NCBI GenBank assembly: GCA_002104985.1
Contig: MCGO01000088.1
Coordinates: forward strand, 102,584 to 166,583
DNA length: 64,000 nt
Direction: 5' to 3'
DNA from: Rhizoclosmatium globosum
Lineage: Eukaryota; Chytridiomycota; Chytridiomycetes; Chytridiales; Chytriomycetaceae
Shown here: piece after piece, positions 11,689 to 23,342 of the stretch
How positions within the stretch are numbered: position 1 is the stretch's first letter
Layout: the number at the start of each line of letters is the position of its first letter
The notes under the pieces: generated by a model
Database searches by the model: none
What the model saw: the letters and a program-made list of their open reading frames with translations, nothing else
Told to the model about the DNA's origin: nothing
Made by a program: the position numbers and the translations under genes

Positions 11689-13435
11689 ATGATCTATCGC
11701 CTGTTTCTCCTCACTGCTTGTATTGTTCTGACTATTCTAACATACGTCTTCATACCGGGTCCAAGCGATACGTGGGCTGTATCTCGCACGATTGCACTAG
11801 GCTGTGCTCGCGGTAAGTGAAGTGGTGATATGAGATCTGGTTCTGATTGAATGTTTAAGTTGGCGACGCAACAGTCTCAGCAAATACAATCCTTACAATC
11901 CTCACAACAGTTGAAGCAGCTTTGATTGGTCTCTGTTCTTCCGCCTTGATCCACCTTTGGCTACAACATTCAATCGACATGAAAAATGCCGGCATGACCC
12001 CCGCGGCATTAGATACTGTTTTCTTAAACTATTTGCAGATGCTGTATCAAGTGTTTTTTGGGTTGGAGCTCAAGAATGCCTTCGTGGCAGTAATTCTTCT
12101 TTTGGCGCTACTTTTAAGTCAAGCAATCCATGCAATTTCACAGTTCTTTTTGTCTGAGGGTACAATGGTCAGTCCGCTTGTTACGACAGTTTATGTTGCA
12201 AGCTCAAACACAACATCCAACCTTGTTCAATCTTACTCTGAACAACCGTATATTACTGCGAAACCAACATTCTTGGGCCTTAATGCGATAACTACTGGGC
12301 TAATGGATGTTGTTGGCGCATGTGATTTGAACACTAAAGGTTGTCAGATGGCAAAAGAGCCTGCACCTATCATCAAGTGCGGAGAAAACGCATATAAGTG
12401 CTGGGAAAAAATGGATATATTTGCCGATTTTGAAATGAGTTGTACGGCTCAGGTTTTGCCATACCACACTCAACCTTTGGGAACAAAGTCCACCAAATCT
12501 CTTACTTCTGTTCTTAAACCAATCAATGTTATCCAAGAAACAGAGAAAACCGCACCAATGTTTGACTCACAGCCATATGTGACATGGACGATTGTTGAAA
12601 ATTACCTGTACGTCAACCTCTCTGCATCCATAAATTGCACATATATCCGGCGTGGACAAATCGACTTGAAGATTCAGTCCAAGGAACAATCAGTAGGACC
12701 GTTGTCAAAGTTTTCAAAGCGTCTTTTCCAGTTTCAGACAACCCCAGTCAGTGGAAAAAATACCAGTCATGGCTTCTTGGAAACGTCTCTGCGAACATAG
12801 GATTCATCGATCCTCGAGCATTTGAGTCTTCACCCGCTTGTTTTGGTCTCGCAAATCCGTGGTGTGTTCTGTCTATGGTTCAAGAAGGATTGAAAGGAAT
12901 GGAGCCATTAAACGTTTTGGGATCTCTCAAGCAACAACTTATTTCAAACCCTCTATCGCGGTTGACGACAATGTGCCATCCATACACGTTTTTATTGCAA
13001 AAGAATCCAAAGACGCTGAACTACTTACCAATCATCAACGACACTGTAGCTGCTACATATGAGAATGAAATGAAATTCACAATAACAAGGATGTATCGAC
13101 GCTTCTTGGCGGCTCAACTTGATGATCCTAACGGAATTACAAACACGACTTGTACGAATTGTGCTGTTCAAAGAACTTTTTGGGTTGAAAACAAAGTGAA
13201 TTTCATGGTCTGGACTGGGCTCATAAACGGAATCGCATGTGTTATGGTATTAATATCCATAACATTATCTGTGATTTATAGAACAGTTCCATTTGGATTT
13301 ATCAAAATGATTGAGGTTGTAAAGCTGAGAGAAAGTCGCGAAGGTAGTTTGGATGACGCGAACGCAGAGTTTCGGGTTCGACTAATTCAAAAGGAAAGTT
13401 TGGAAGAAGAAGAAAAGCTGTGTACAACTCAATAA
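11689..13435 (+). CDS. Four-pass membrane protein with Cys-containing ectodomain (tandem copy 2)
   Basis: I do not recognise this family. Exon 1 (11689-11812) encodes a short cytosolic start, a membrane span and the signature YVFIPGPSDTW. Exon 2 from 11860 adds two more spans (LTTVEAALIGLCSSALIHL and AFVAVILLLALLLSQAIHA). A long ectodomain follows with several Cys and N-x-S/T sites (CDLNTKGCQ, CGENAYKCWEK, NLSASINCT). The final span is INGIACVMVLISITLSVIY, before a tail rich in Arg and Glu. Near 12638 the frame slips: the copy-3 sequence reads tgcaccatat where this one reads tgcacatat, a one-C loss, after which IYPAWTNRLEDSVQG resumes. Apart from that slip the gene is complete. It pairs with copy 3 as a tandem duplication. 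Confidence 0.75.
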
Positions 13436-13549
13436 ATTGCAATAATTGTGCAAGAGATTTTATCCAGCCTCAAACGTGTGGCTGGTTACAAATACACTCA
13501 TCAAAAAATTCTCCAGATATTGGACGCGGACCGTCATACTATATCGCAA

Positions 13550-15323
13550 ATGCTTTATCGCATTTTTCTTTTGGCTGCCTGTATTGTCCTTACTGTTCTG
13601 GCGTATGTCTTTATCCCGGGTCCAAATGACACTTGGCGAGCTTCTCACACGATCGCCCTCGGATATGCACGAAGTAAGCACTCATAAGCACATAAATACT
13701 ACTACTGATTGAATCAACAAGTCAGTGATGCTGTAGTTTCAGCAAACACTATCCTCACGATCTTAAAAACATTGGAAGCAGCATTACTTAGTCTCTGTTC
13801 CTCTGCCTTGATCCACCATCTCGCCCGACTCTGGCTCCATCGTTCAATCGATCAGCAAAACGCTGGAATGACTCCGGCGGCTTTGGATACTATTTTCTAC
13901 AACTACCTCCAGATGCTTAATCAACTGTTTACGGGAATGGAGCTCAAGAATGCAGTTGTGGCAGTTATTCTGCTCTTAACGCTGATTTTGAGCCACGGAA
14001 TTCATACAATTTCACAACTTTTCTTGTCGGAGGGAACCAGGATCAGTCCACTTACCACAATGGTTCAAATACCAAGTCCAAACACAACCTCCGAACTTGT
14101 TCAATCATTTCCTGCCCAGCCGTTTATAACTACAGCACCCACTTTTTTAGGCTTTCATGCGATTACCACTGGCTTAATGAACGTTGTTGGTTCATGTGAT
14201 TTGAAAACCCAAGACTGTCAAGTTACTAAAGAAACAGCACCAGTTATTAAATGTGGAGAGAATGCATCTGAATGTTGGAAAGAAATAGATGTTTTCTCCG
14301 ATTTCGAAATGAACTGCACATCCCACCTCTTGCCTTACCACTCCCAGCCATCAGGAACAAAATCTACAAAGTCGTTGACATCTGTTCTGAGCCCCATGTA
14401 TATTGTTCAAGAATCAGCGAAGACTGAACCAATGTTTGTTACACAGCCATACGTGACTTGGGATATTGTTGAAAATTATCTCAACTTGAACTTTTCTGCA
14501 TCCATCAATTGCACCATATATCCGGCTTGGACGAAACGCGTTGAAGACTCTGTCAAAGGAGCTCTGAGCAAGAATACTGTCAAAGTTTACAAAGACTCGT
14601 TCCCAGTTCAAAATCAATTCAAATTTTCCAGAACTATCAATCCTTTCTCTTGGGAAACGTTTCTGCGAACGTAGGACCCCTTGATTCCAAAGCATTCGAG
14701 TCTGCCCCTGCATGCCTTGGACTCGCAAATCCATGGTGCGTTCTGTATATGGTGCAGGAAGGTTACGAGCGATGCAGTCATTCAGCGTTTCGGGATCAGT
14801 CACTCAACAACTTGTGTCCAATCCATTATCTCGGCTAACTACAATGTGCCATCCATACACATACCTGTTGCAGCAGAACCCAAAGTCTCAGGAGGATCTA
14901 CAAAACATCAACGGTACTGTGGCTTTTACCTTTGAGAATGAGATGAAATTCGCAGTGACAAGAATGTATCGTCGTTTTTTAGCAGCCCAATTGGATGACC
15001 CAACGGGAATTTTGAATGCGACATGCACAGGTTGCGCGTTGCAACGAACTTTCTGGGTAGAGGACAAGGTTAATTTCATGATCTGGACTGGATTTATTAA
15101 TGGGTTTGCCGGTATCATGGTTCTGATCTCCATCACAATATCTGTTTTTTATCGAGATGTACCATTTGGATTCATTAAGATGATTGAAGTTGTCGAGTTG
15201 AACAAGAGTCAAACTGATGGTTTGAATGATGAAAAGGCTGAGTATCGGGTTCGCTTAGTCAAGAAGGACGCTTCAGGAGAATTTGAGGAAGAAAGAAATA
15301 ATTCAATGAATGAAATCCTTTGA
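13550..15323 (+). CDS. Four-pass membrane protein with Cys-containing ectodomain (tandem copy 3)
   Basis: This has the same family and exon layout as copy 2. Exon 1 (13550-13673) gives MLYRIFLLAACIVLTVLAYV and FIPGPNDTW, and exon 2 begins at 13722. Spans follow at SLCSSALIHHLARLWL and AVVAVILLLTLILSHGIHT. The ectodomain again has paired cysteines (CDLKTQDCQ, CGENASECWKE, CTGCALQRTFWV) and ends at the span INGFAGIMVLISITISVFY. The cytoplasmic tail carries VPFGFIKMIEVVEL, nearly the same as in copy 2, which suggests a conserved tail function. Frame slips lie near 14610 and near 14763, where ggttacgagcg appears to lack one T relative to the expected GLRAM reading. No transporter or receptor motif is visible. 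The role is unknown. Confidence 0.75.
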
Positions 15324-15379
15324 TATTTCGTTTAAGCGTATAAACAAATGACGTTATTTGTTTGTCTTGAAATCGTTCA

Positions 15380-16464
15380 ATGGGACTGGCATCATTTGGG
15401 TCATCGCTTTTGCTCTGGGCGTATGGGCCACGCCTTGCCACTAACTGGCTGATGCAGATGATTGTCACTCCGTGTTCTTTAAGCATTTGCATCCAATGGA
15501 TCCGCGGCATCGGTACTAAGTGTTCACCTTCAACAGCTGTCATTAAACCACCAATTAGACGCAACTGGCAGCTCACCTTCTCCCTCATTGTGCTGCTCTA
15601 CTTGCTTTACACTATCTTACAGACCGAGAGAGACCTTCAACCCAATCTGTACTCATTGCTTCAAGTTCCCCGAGCCCCCTTCAACCTTCAACAACTCAAA
15701 TCAAACTACAAACAACTGTCCCTCGCGTACCATCCAGACAAAAATCCAAACTTTAATGATTTTATGTCATGATTAGAAAGGGATACGATGTGCTGAAGGA
15801 CGACAGTCAAAGAGCCATTTACGGTACACTCCACTTCACAGAACCTCTCGCGTTTCTCATCTTTGTCTTCACTCATCAGATAAATTCGGGATTGAACTTC
15901 TTGAACGCTGCACTCGCTGCAAAACAGAGCGCGACTACCTTTACCATGCCTTCTCGTCCATGTTTCAATACTATTTCGGGACAACTGCATTCCTGATTCT
16001 ATATTCTCTTCTGGGACAAGGTGGATTTGGTGCATACTGGCGCTATCTCTCCCTTCTATCCGTCTTTACGCTTGAACTCACACTTCTTGTTCGCCCAACT
16101 GACCCACTTGCATCCTTCCTTTTCCCTCTCGAACCACTGCTGAACGAGTTACGATTTTGCATCAGTTGTTTGTCGTTGTCAGCATCGCAGTGCCCAACTT
16201 GGACCCGTCTGGTTCCCGCCTATTGAAAATGTGATGGACCAGAGGCTGGCGGAGCTGGATCAATTCACGAACATGAATGTTGGGGAGGCGCAATTAGCTT
16301 TTGGATCGATATTTTCCGCATTTAAGGATGACGCCAAGTTGGCTGGGGTGTTGCAACGGAGGATGGAGAAGGTAGTTGCTGAGTCTCAGATTCTTGAGAG
16401 TTCGACAGTGTTGCAAGAAAAGAAGAGGAGGTTTAGAGAGTTGAAGAAAGAAAAGAAGGAATAA
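15380..16464 (+). CDS. Membrane-anchored J-domain co-chaperone
   Basis: A DnaJ-domain protein with membrane spans, so a likely ER or other membrane Hsp70 partner of the Sec63/DNAJC type. Hydrophobic spans (SSLLLWAYGPRLATNWL and LTFSLIVLLYLLYTIL) precede a J-domain. The J-domain contains NLYSLLQVPRAPF, LKSNYKQLSLAYHPDKNPN with the diagnostic HPD, and KGYDVLKDDSQRAIYDKFG across a 56-nt intron (about 15824-15880). A second membrane block follows (YYFGTTAFLILYSLLGQGGF, YLSLLSVFTLELTLLVRPTD). The C-terminal tail is charged and helical (LQEKKRRFRELKKEKKE). Frame slips occur at about 15765 and 16160. The overall order (span, J-domain, spans, basic coil) is consistent. The precise subfamily is not certain. 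Confidence 0.75.
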
Positions 16465-16575
16465 TAAACTGCATGGTTCCTTACTTTTTCTTTCTCATAT
16501 TGGTTGCATTAATGAGCCTTCCCTAACCAATTGCATCCCAACTGGATCCACTATCCAGCAAAGATGGTATAGTCG

Positions 16576-17449
16576 ATGTACTTCATGCCACACCACGCCT
16601 CCATCCGAGACTGTGGCTCCAAGTCCATTCATTCGCACTTGAATCTCCCTCAATCTCCCCTCACTTTGAAGCAAGTTCACGGCCAATCCAAAGCCCCCAC
16701 AATCTCAAATGCGAATGTTATGCCAGACTTTCTTGGTCCAAGTCACCCAAAAGATGGTCCAAGTTCCTGCACAAGTTACTCTTCCATCATTGGCTTCACT
16801 TGCCCTCCATCGCTTTGATCCGTCGTCGATCAACTTCGCCTCTCCCTCTGCTTACCTACCAGCTTCAGCAATAGTCAACACCCTCCTGCCATTCGATGTG
16901 CCAAGTCCCAATTCATCCCTCTTTGTTTCCCCATCCAATAACCTCCACCTCAACCTTCCCCTAAATCGAATTCTCAACAAATCCCACAATCACGCTCGAA
17001 AAAGCCGCGATCAAACGCAGACCAATCAATCCACCAATGCCCTAACCAAACCTGCTCCTTAACATTCTGTTCCCCAGTCGACCTCTACACCCACCTCAAA
17101 ACAATCTGCTTCACCCACACATCAATATCCTCCCTCTACTGCCCCCTCTGCGTCCCAACAAAAACCCCGTCGCCACCGACAAGCGATTCGAAAACCCTTG
17201 GAACTTGGTTACACACCTAAAACGACACAACCAGGACCGAGAACGCGAATTCACGTGCGATATGTGGGAAAACAGTTTCTATGAAGAACAACTGGTGTAT
17301 CATGTGAAGGAGAACATAGTGGAGAAGGGTTTGCGTGCTCTGGTTGTGGTGTAAAGTTTGGGAAACGGAGTCAGAGGGATCGGCATCGAAGAGAAGAATG
17401 TACTGCTGGAGATGTGGAAGGTGGGAAGAAGAGGAAGCGGAATGGATAA
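16576..17449 (+). CDS. C2H2 zinc-finger protein, frame-disrupted
   Basis: A probable DNA-binding protein with a Ser/Pro/Leu-rich amino half and at least three zinc fingers near the end. Reading across frame slips gives YCPLCVPTK followed by NPWNLVTHLKRH, then FTCDMCGK with a degenerate second half, then FACSGCGVKFGKRSQRDRHR. The tail is basic (GKKRKRNG, stop at 17447-17449). Slips are visible near 17160 and 17265, where tgcgatatgtgggaaa appears to lack a base needed for CDMCGK. The start is uncertain; an ATG at 16576 opens one plausible frame. The last finger resembles the final fingers of the genes at 42786-43866 and 45201-46094, so it may be a distant paralogue. It may also be a decaying gene. 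Confidence 0.5.
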
Positions 17450-17893
17450 GTTGTTCATTCCTGATTTTTACTTGATATACCTTGCAGTAAATAAATGTTG
17501 AAGCCCTCTTTCCCATATGTGTTTTGTTTGATTAAGAGTGCAGCCGCTTTGGGGAGAAAGATTTCTGGAAATGAAGCTGATTAAATTTAAAGTTAGGCCA
17601 CATAAAAATTGCCTCTCGTTTGAGGGTTAATCAAAGTCTAGTGCTTCATAACTCGTTCTCTGTAGAAACTTAAGTTGACAGACTAAGTAAATCCCATTGT
17701 AAGTAAAACCCTTTGTTTTTAAGATCAATCCACCTCTGATTTATGGTGTCGCACACGCTGGCTTGTAGAGTTCGACGTTTCACTGATGTGCGAAACTCAA
17801 ATGAGAGCGTCCCACGAATTTCCTGCCAAGAGATCCATATAAGGCCCCGAGTGAGAGGAGAAATGAAAAGTTTTGAAACAAGAAAAGTCCGCA
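17450..17893. other. Intergenic stretch, no gene seen
   Basis: This gap of about 440 nt lies before the first WW-AIM24 gene. It is AT-rich and presumably holds the promoter and 5' leader of that gene. I see no other structure. Confidence 0.5.
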
Positions 17894-19063
17894 ATGTCTC
17901 GTCCAGCCCCTCCTTCTCTGCCGATCGGTTACTTTGCTCAATGGTCTGTCGAGCACAACCGTTACTGTTTCGTCAACGAGGCCACGAAGCAAATTGAGTG
18001 GGAAGTTCCAACCACTCCGGCTTACTCTGACGTTGAAAAAGCCGGATCAAGCGTTGGCACTCTTGTTGTTGCCCCTGCCAAAACTGTGTTGGATACATCG
18101 GGTCAGTTCCAAGGCGGAAGTTTTGAAATCCAACACAGGTTTTGGTGCCACACTGCATACCCTCTGTCTTAAAATTAAGATCCTTCATCATGTATACAGA
18201 GACACCAACACTGTGATCGTTATGCAGTTGCAAAACGGAGAGATTCATGCGAAACCTGGGACTTTAGTTTCGTTTACGGAAGGTGTATCCATTCGTGTGA
18301 GTGAGAGTTTCACGAACGTCTTCCAACAGAAAAACTGACACTGAATTCGCAGGGAACGTTCCATTTTAACTTCAAGAACATTTTCACGGGAGATCAAACG
18401 TCTTTCCTTCATATCCAGGTACAGTTCATTGAATCAACCAAATGCCATGTATACACTTAAGCTAATTTAATGTATATTTGAAAAAAGGGCCCAGGCCAAG
18501 CGATCATCAGTAGTCATGGTCTTGGAGATATCATTGTTCTCCCCATGAACAATTCAAAATGGATTGCTGATCGTGAAGCATTCCTTTGCTACACTGACGG
18601 CATCACTCGTGATTCCAAAGCCCAGTCGCTCGGAAAGACACTCGGTTCAGGTCCAGGACTTTGGGTGCACCATTATTCAGGAACAGGGCATTTGTTTTTG
18701 GAAACATTTGGAGCGCTGATGTTCAAAGACGTAAGTGCGCTAGAACTAATTGTCGATATTCAACAATATACCGTCTGACGTCTTGCTACAGCTCCAGCCC
18801 GGAGAAAATTACTTTATCCATTCCAACTTTGTTGTTGCGTGGAATTGTCAGGTATGAACTAATACTATGATAACAATTTTTTAATAGTCTGACGATAGTA
18901 CACTGTCGAGCCTATCAAAACAAGCAGCGGTGGTTTCTTCTCTAAGCTCGCGACTGGTGATTTCTGGATGTGTAAATATACAGGACCAGGTCGAGTGTAT
19001 TTCCAGTCCAAGAGTGCTGCTGTGTTTGGGGAATGGATTTCTAGATACGTCGGCTCTGGTTGA
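17894..19063 (+). CDS. WW domain-AIM24 fusion protein (copy 1, intact)
   Basis: A 291-residue protein from six exons: 17894-18138, 18200-18296, 18353-18418, 18488-18730, 18792-18851 and 18899-19063. All junctions are GT-AG and keep frame. Residues about 9-40 form a WW domain (LPIGYFAQWSVEHNRYCFVN followed by EATKQIEWEVP). The first conserved Trp position is Tyr here; the third copy has PPGW. After a linker comes an AIM24/TIGR00266-type beta-rich domain: FQGGSFEIQHR, GEIHAKPGTLVSF, GPGQAIISSHGLGDIIVL, GSGPGLWVHHYSGTGHLFLE, FIHSNFVVAWNCQ and GDFWMCKYTGPGRVYFQSKS. Yeast Aim24 acts at the mitochondrial inner membrane, but this protein has no visible targeting peptide and starts directly with the WW domain. 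WW domains bind proline-rich PPxY-type ligands, so the fusion suggests recruitment of the AIM24 fold to a partner. An alternative upstream ATG lies at 17873. Confidence 0.85.
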
Positions 19064-19152
19064 TTTATTAAAGACAGTTGTTAATCACTTTCTTTTGAGT
19101 GCATGGAAGATAAAGGGAATCGTGGGGCCAAGCCTCCATCAGAAAACTCACC

Positions 19153-20868
19153 ATGAAACTAAAGACGAGCTTCAACCCATACTCCATATTCACAGGGTTC
19201 AAACACGGAACGAATTCTATCAAGGAAAGCTACGCATGTCCTCTCACTACTCCTCCTTGCAATAGTATTGAGTACTTCCTTCGTCTTCCACCTGGCTGAC
19301 TCAGCCACACAACCAACCACGTCCACCTTTTCCCGCCTCGCCTCCGAAATCGAATCCCTCCGACTTTCCTTCCGCGTCCCAGGCGTCGCCGTCGGAGTCG
19401 TCGTCAACGGAACACTTGTTTTCAGCCAGGGTTTCGGAACACGAAACTCGTCTGGCGCACGAGTCGGCGCACAAACCCTGTTCCAAATTGGGTCGACGAC
19501 GAAGGCTTTTACGGCGTTTGCGGCGGCGCAGCTTGTGGATGCAAACCTTCTTTCGTGGACGGAGCCGGTGACGAAGACGTATCCTGCAGTTGGGTTTATG
19601 GATCCTGTTGCGAATGAGCAGGCGAATTTGGTGGATATCATGTCGCATCGGACGGGTCTTCCGAGGCATGATATTATTTGGCTGCTTTGGTCAACTCATG
19701 ATGAAGTGATTGCGCGAATCAAGGATCTACAGCCGTCAGAAGAGTTCCGAAAGGTCTGGCAGTATAATAACATCATGTTTACACTTGCTGGTACGATTGC
19801 TGGGAATGTATCAGGGCTTGGTTATGAGGCACTTGTTCAAGAACGTATTCTTGGGCCATTGGGAATGAATTCAACTCAGACAAATCCCTATGAACTACCG
19901 CTATCTGAAAATCATGCACGTGGATTCGTGTCGAATGGATGGTCCAATGTTGAAATTCCTTATGATAAATCCTACATGGCTGGATCATCTTTACCCGCGG
20001 GAGGAATATCTTCAAATATAAATGACTGTGAGTGCTTAAAAACTGTGCGGTCTTAGTCTGACGAAATATCTTTTCGACAGTAGCGAAATGGGTATCGCTT
20101 ATGACCAACAAAGGATCTTTTCGCGATGGTCAATCACGCATCATCTCGGAGGAACAATTCAACATGATTATCACTCCACATATGCCCCTTGAAAGTCCCT
20201 ACGAGATGACATCATAAAAATGCATCCTGTGAGTTCCTTCATTAGGTCAAACACCACTAACATTCAAAACAGACGGCCTAGGATGGGAACTCGACTTCTA
20301 CCGCGACCTTCCCCGAATCCAACACGGCGGAAACACACCCGGCTACTCTACCCAAATCGACACATTCCCCACACTCGACGCTGCAATTATCGTCCTTACA
20401 AACCTCGAAGGCACAATGGCACCAATCGCCATCGCAAACACAATCGCAGACAGACTCTTCTTCCCTGCCGCCCCGAAAGTAGATTGGAAACAACGAATGG
20501 ACGGTTGATGCAGAACTTACTTTGGAAGCGGAATGTCGAAGCTATTAAGAAGATTATAGGACGGAAATGGTTCACGCGTCCAAGCCTTGCCTTTGAAGCG
20601 TACGAAGGACGGTATCGTAGTAAAGCGCACGGTGATTTGTCGTTGAGACTTCGACACGATAAGAAATATTTTGACTTTTCGTTGGCTGGAAGCAACTCCC
20701 TTGATGGCGTTGTGGGACATTGGCAGGATGATACGTTTGGCGTTTATGAACTGCTTGGACAGGCTAGTTACGTTCTTCCAATTTTGGAGTTGGTGTTTTC
20801 TGTGGATGCAACTGAGGTTTCAGTGGAGTGGAGAAGGGCGTTGATCCAATTGTGTTTGTACGCGAATA
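19153..20868 (+). CDS. Serine beta-lactamase-like hydrolase (copy 2)
   Basis: A paralogue of the hydrolase at 9108-10796, here inserted between WW-AIM24 copies 1 and 2. A hydrophobic leader (HVLSLLLLAIVLSTSFVF) precedes the mature part. Catalytic motifs are FQIGSTTKAF (SxxK), VWQYNNIMFTLAGTIAG (YxN) and IQHGGNTPGYSTQ (HxG). A C-terminal lipocalin-like domain follows (LAFEAYEGRYRSKAHGDLSL, HWQDDTFGVYELLGQASYVL). Introns lie at about 20030-20080 and 20227-20270. Frames slip between ADRLFFPAAPKVDWKQR and the C-terminal domain, and again near 20830, where EKGVDPIVFVRE fits the paralogue end and gives a stop at 20866-20868 inside an AATAAA. The start is unsure: an ATG at 19153 needs one frame change to reach the leader. 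The substrate is unknown. Confidence 0.75.
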
Positions 20869-20944
20869 AAAAATATGTATGTGTAGTATAGTAAGTCTCA
20901 TTTTCGATTTATTGTCATCTAGTACAAAACAAACCTAATTTGTA

Positions 20945-21933
20945 TGGCAACACCAGCCCCGTCGTTGTACTTCCAATCGCGCCAGCATCAACCATCGGGA
21001 ATGTCGCAGGACAGTTTGCGGGTGGCTCTTTCGAAATTCAACATAGGTGAGAAGTACAGTTTGCATTCAACTCCATGTCTGATTCAAAATAGAGACACGA
21101 ACACAATCCTGACAGTAACACTCGCGCCTGGCGCTGAAGTACACGCGAAGCCAGGAACATTGTTTCATACACGATGGGTCGTCATTCGTGTACTTTTTAT
21201 ACTTTGAAATTACTTCTTCATTAATAACGCTGTTGGCAGGGAACATTCACTTCACCTTCCGAAATGTTTCACGGAGACCAGACGCATTTGTGCATATCAA
21301 GGTAACCTGTCAATGACCATTGGTATACAGGACTAACGTAAACAAACTTTAACACCAATAGGGCCCAGGCCAAGCGACACTCTCAAACCACGGTCTCGGA
21401 GACATATCCGATCCCGATGCAAAATTCACAATGGGTTGCAAACCGACACGCATTTTGTCATGACGGGCGGCATCCAACGGGACTCAAAGCGCAGTCAATT
21501 GGAAAAATGTTTGGAAGTGGACAGGGATTGTGGGTGCATCATATACTGGAACTGGGACATTGTTTTTGGAGACGTTTGGTGCTATTCTCTTCAAAGATGT
21601 GAGTGAATGCTCACACTGATTTGGAGATAATCATCCGGAAATGAATAGCTTCAACCTGGTGAAAGCTATTTGTTGATCACAAGTTTGTTGTTGCTTGGAA
21701 CTGTCAGGTACGTTCCTCTCTTCAAGGCATTTAATATGTACTCGCTATTCACTTAGTACGCTGTTGAAGTTATCAAGACGGAGCAAGGGGGTTCGGAGGG
21801 TTTTTATCGAAGCTGGCGACAGGGGACTTTTGGATGTGTCGATTCACGGACCTGGACGGTTTACTTTCAATCCAAGAGTGCTGATGTGTTCGGGGAATGG
21901 ATTTCTGGTTATCTACCATCCAGCAGTAGTTAA
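20945..21933 (+). pseudogene. AIM24 relic lacking the WW domain (copy 2)
   Basis: This is a third member of the WW-AIM24 cluster, truncated at its 5' end: only about 75 nt separate it from the upstream hydrolase stop, leaving no room for a WW exon. The AIM24 part is recognisable by the same exon pattern: GQFAGGSFEIQHR, DTNTILTVTLAPGAEVHAKP, GPGQATLSNHGLGDI, then SGQGLWVHHI-like and VFGEWISGYLPSSS (stop 21931-21933). Frames break at about 21165, 21265, 21410, 21540 and 21790. That is several times the density seen in copy 1 (none) or copy 3 (one), so true decay is likely on top of any sequence error. Confidence 0.75.
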
Positions 21934-21988
21934 TCGGTGATTGTTGGATTAAAACTCATCAATCAAATTTCTGCTCTCAATCCAAGAA

Positions 21989-23175
21989 ATGCCACCCACT
22001 CCGCCACCTGTTCCACCTGGCTGGATCGCCCAATGGTCGACCGAGCACAACCGATTCTTCTTTGTGGATGAAGCAACAAAGGCCTCGGTTTGGGAGCTTC
22101 CCTCGGCTGCGACAGCAACGGCAGCAGCCCTCGCCAACGACACCAAAGATCACAGCAACGCCGCAGATCGTTCCAATAACGCCTGCAGTCGTAATCACGA
22201 ATACTGTGGGACAGTTCAATGGCGGAAGATACGAGATCCAGCACAGGTTTCTTGATCAGCTTGGTTGGTTGGTTGTTTGAGCTTATTCGTGCATCGCAGA
22301 GACACAAACACTGTCCTCATCGTCACACTCGCACCAGGTCCTGAAATTCATGCTAAACCAGGAACGCTGGTCTCGTACACGATGGGCGTTTCGATCAGGG
22401 TGGGTTTGTGCTTGTGGTCTTTGAGTGCTGAGCTAACAACAATGCCTTCGTTTTACCTGATATACAGGGAACATTCCAGTTTTCGTTCAAGAACGTTTTT
22501 ACAGGTGATCAAATTGCGTTTGCCCATATCAAAGTACGTGGCATCGGAATTGCTGGCAAAGTTATCTCTAACATCGAATAGGGACCTGGTGAAGCGACTC
22601 TCTCAAACCACGGTCTCGGAGACATTATCCCTCTTCATATGGAGAACTCGCAATGGGTTGCATCCAGAGATGCCTTCTTGGTGATGACGGAGGGCATTCA
22701 GCGTGATTCCAAGGCTCAGTCAATCGGGAAAGCGTTCGGAAGTGGTGCTGGATTGTGGGTGCATCACTATACTGGAACCGGGACGTTGTTTTTGGAAACC
22801 TTTGGTGCTATTTTGTTTAAGGATGTGAGACTTTTGTGGAATCGGTGGCGGACTTTCAACTAACACCAATACACCATAGCTTCAACCTGGAGAGAGTTAC
22901 TTTATCCATCATCACTTTGTTGTGGCGTGGAACTGTCAGGTATTTCTGGTACCTCTTTGATTTTTTTTATTCTGACACATTGGATACTTTTTTAGTATGC
23001 TGTCGAAGTGATTCAAACAGACAAAAGCGGATTTGGTGGATTCTTGTCCAAGCTAGCAACTGGCGACTTTTGGATGTGCAGATTCACTGGTCCTGGTCGT
23101 GTATACTTCCAATCCAAAAGCGCAGGTGTATTTGGAGAGTGGATTGCTCCATACATTCCAACATCCTCGTCATAG
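21989..23175 (+). CDS. WW domain-AIM24 fusion protein (copy 3)
   Basis: This has the same six-exon structure as copy 1: 21989-22246, 22300-22399, 22468-22533, 22582-22824, 22880-22939 and 22996-23175. The WW domain is canonical (PPGWIAQWSTEHNRFFFVDE, then KASVWELP). It is followed by a Pro/Thr linker and the AIM24 domain (FNGGRYEIQHR, LAPGPEIHAKPGTLVSYTMG, GPGEATLSNHGLGDIIPL, GSGAGLWVHHYTGTGTLFLE, HHFVVAWNC, GDFWMCRFTGPGRVYFQSKS). The exon lengths sum to one base over a multiple of three. A single slip lies in the linker of exon 1 (about 22110-22160), between SAATATAAA and the VITNTVGQFNGG reading. Otherwise it is complete. It sits about 4 kb from copy 1 in direct orientation. Confidence 0.8.
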
Positions 23176-23342
23176 ATTGTCTTGTTCCCTTAAGTCTCTT
23201 AGATTACGCAGTCAAATAAAAGAATTGATAGTAAAAGGTTCCATATGTATTTTTTGGCAAAACGGTTTAGAATAGTGAAGAAAAGGAAGATTCAGAAAAA
23301 AGGGAGATTCAGAAGTGAAAGGAAATCAAAAAAAGCATTAAA

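Noticed and set aside
9108..20868. Reading the beta-lactamase-like genes as antibiotic resistance or bacterial contamination
   Set aside because: Both have short GT-AG introns and a lipocalin-like C-terminal domain as in eukaryotic members, so they are native fungal-type genes of unknown substrate.
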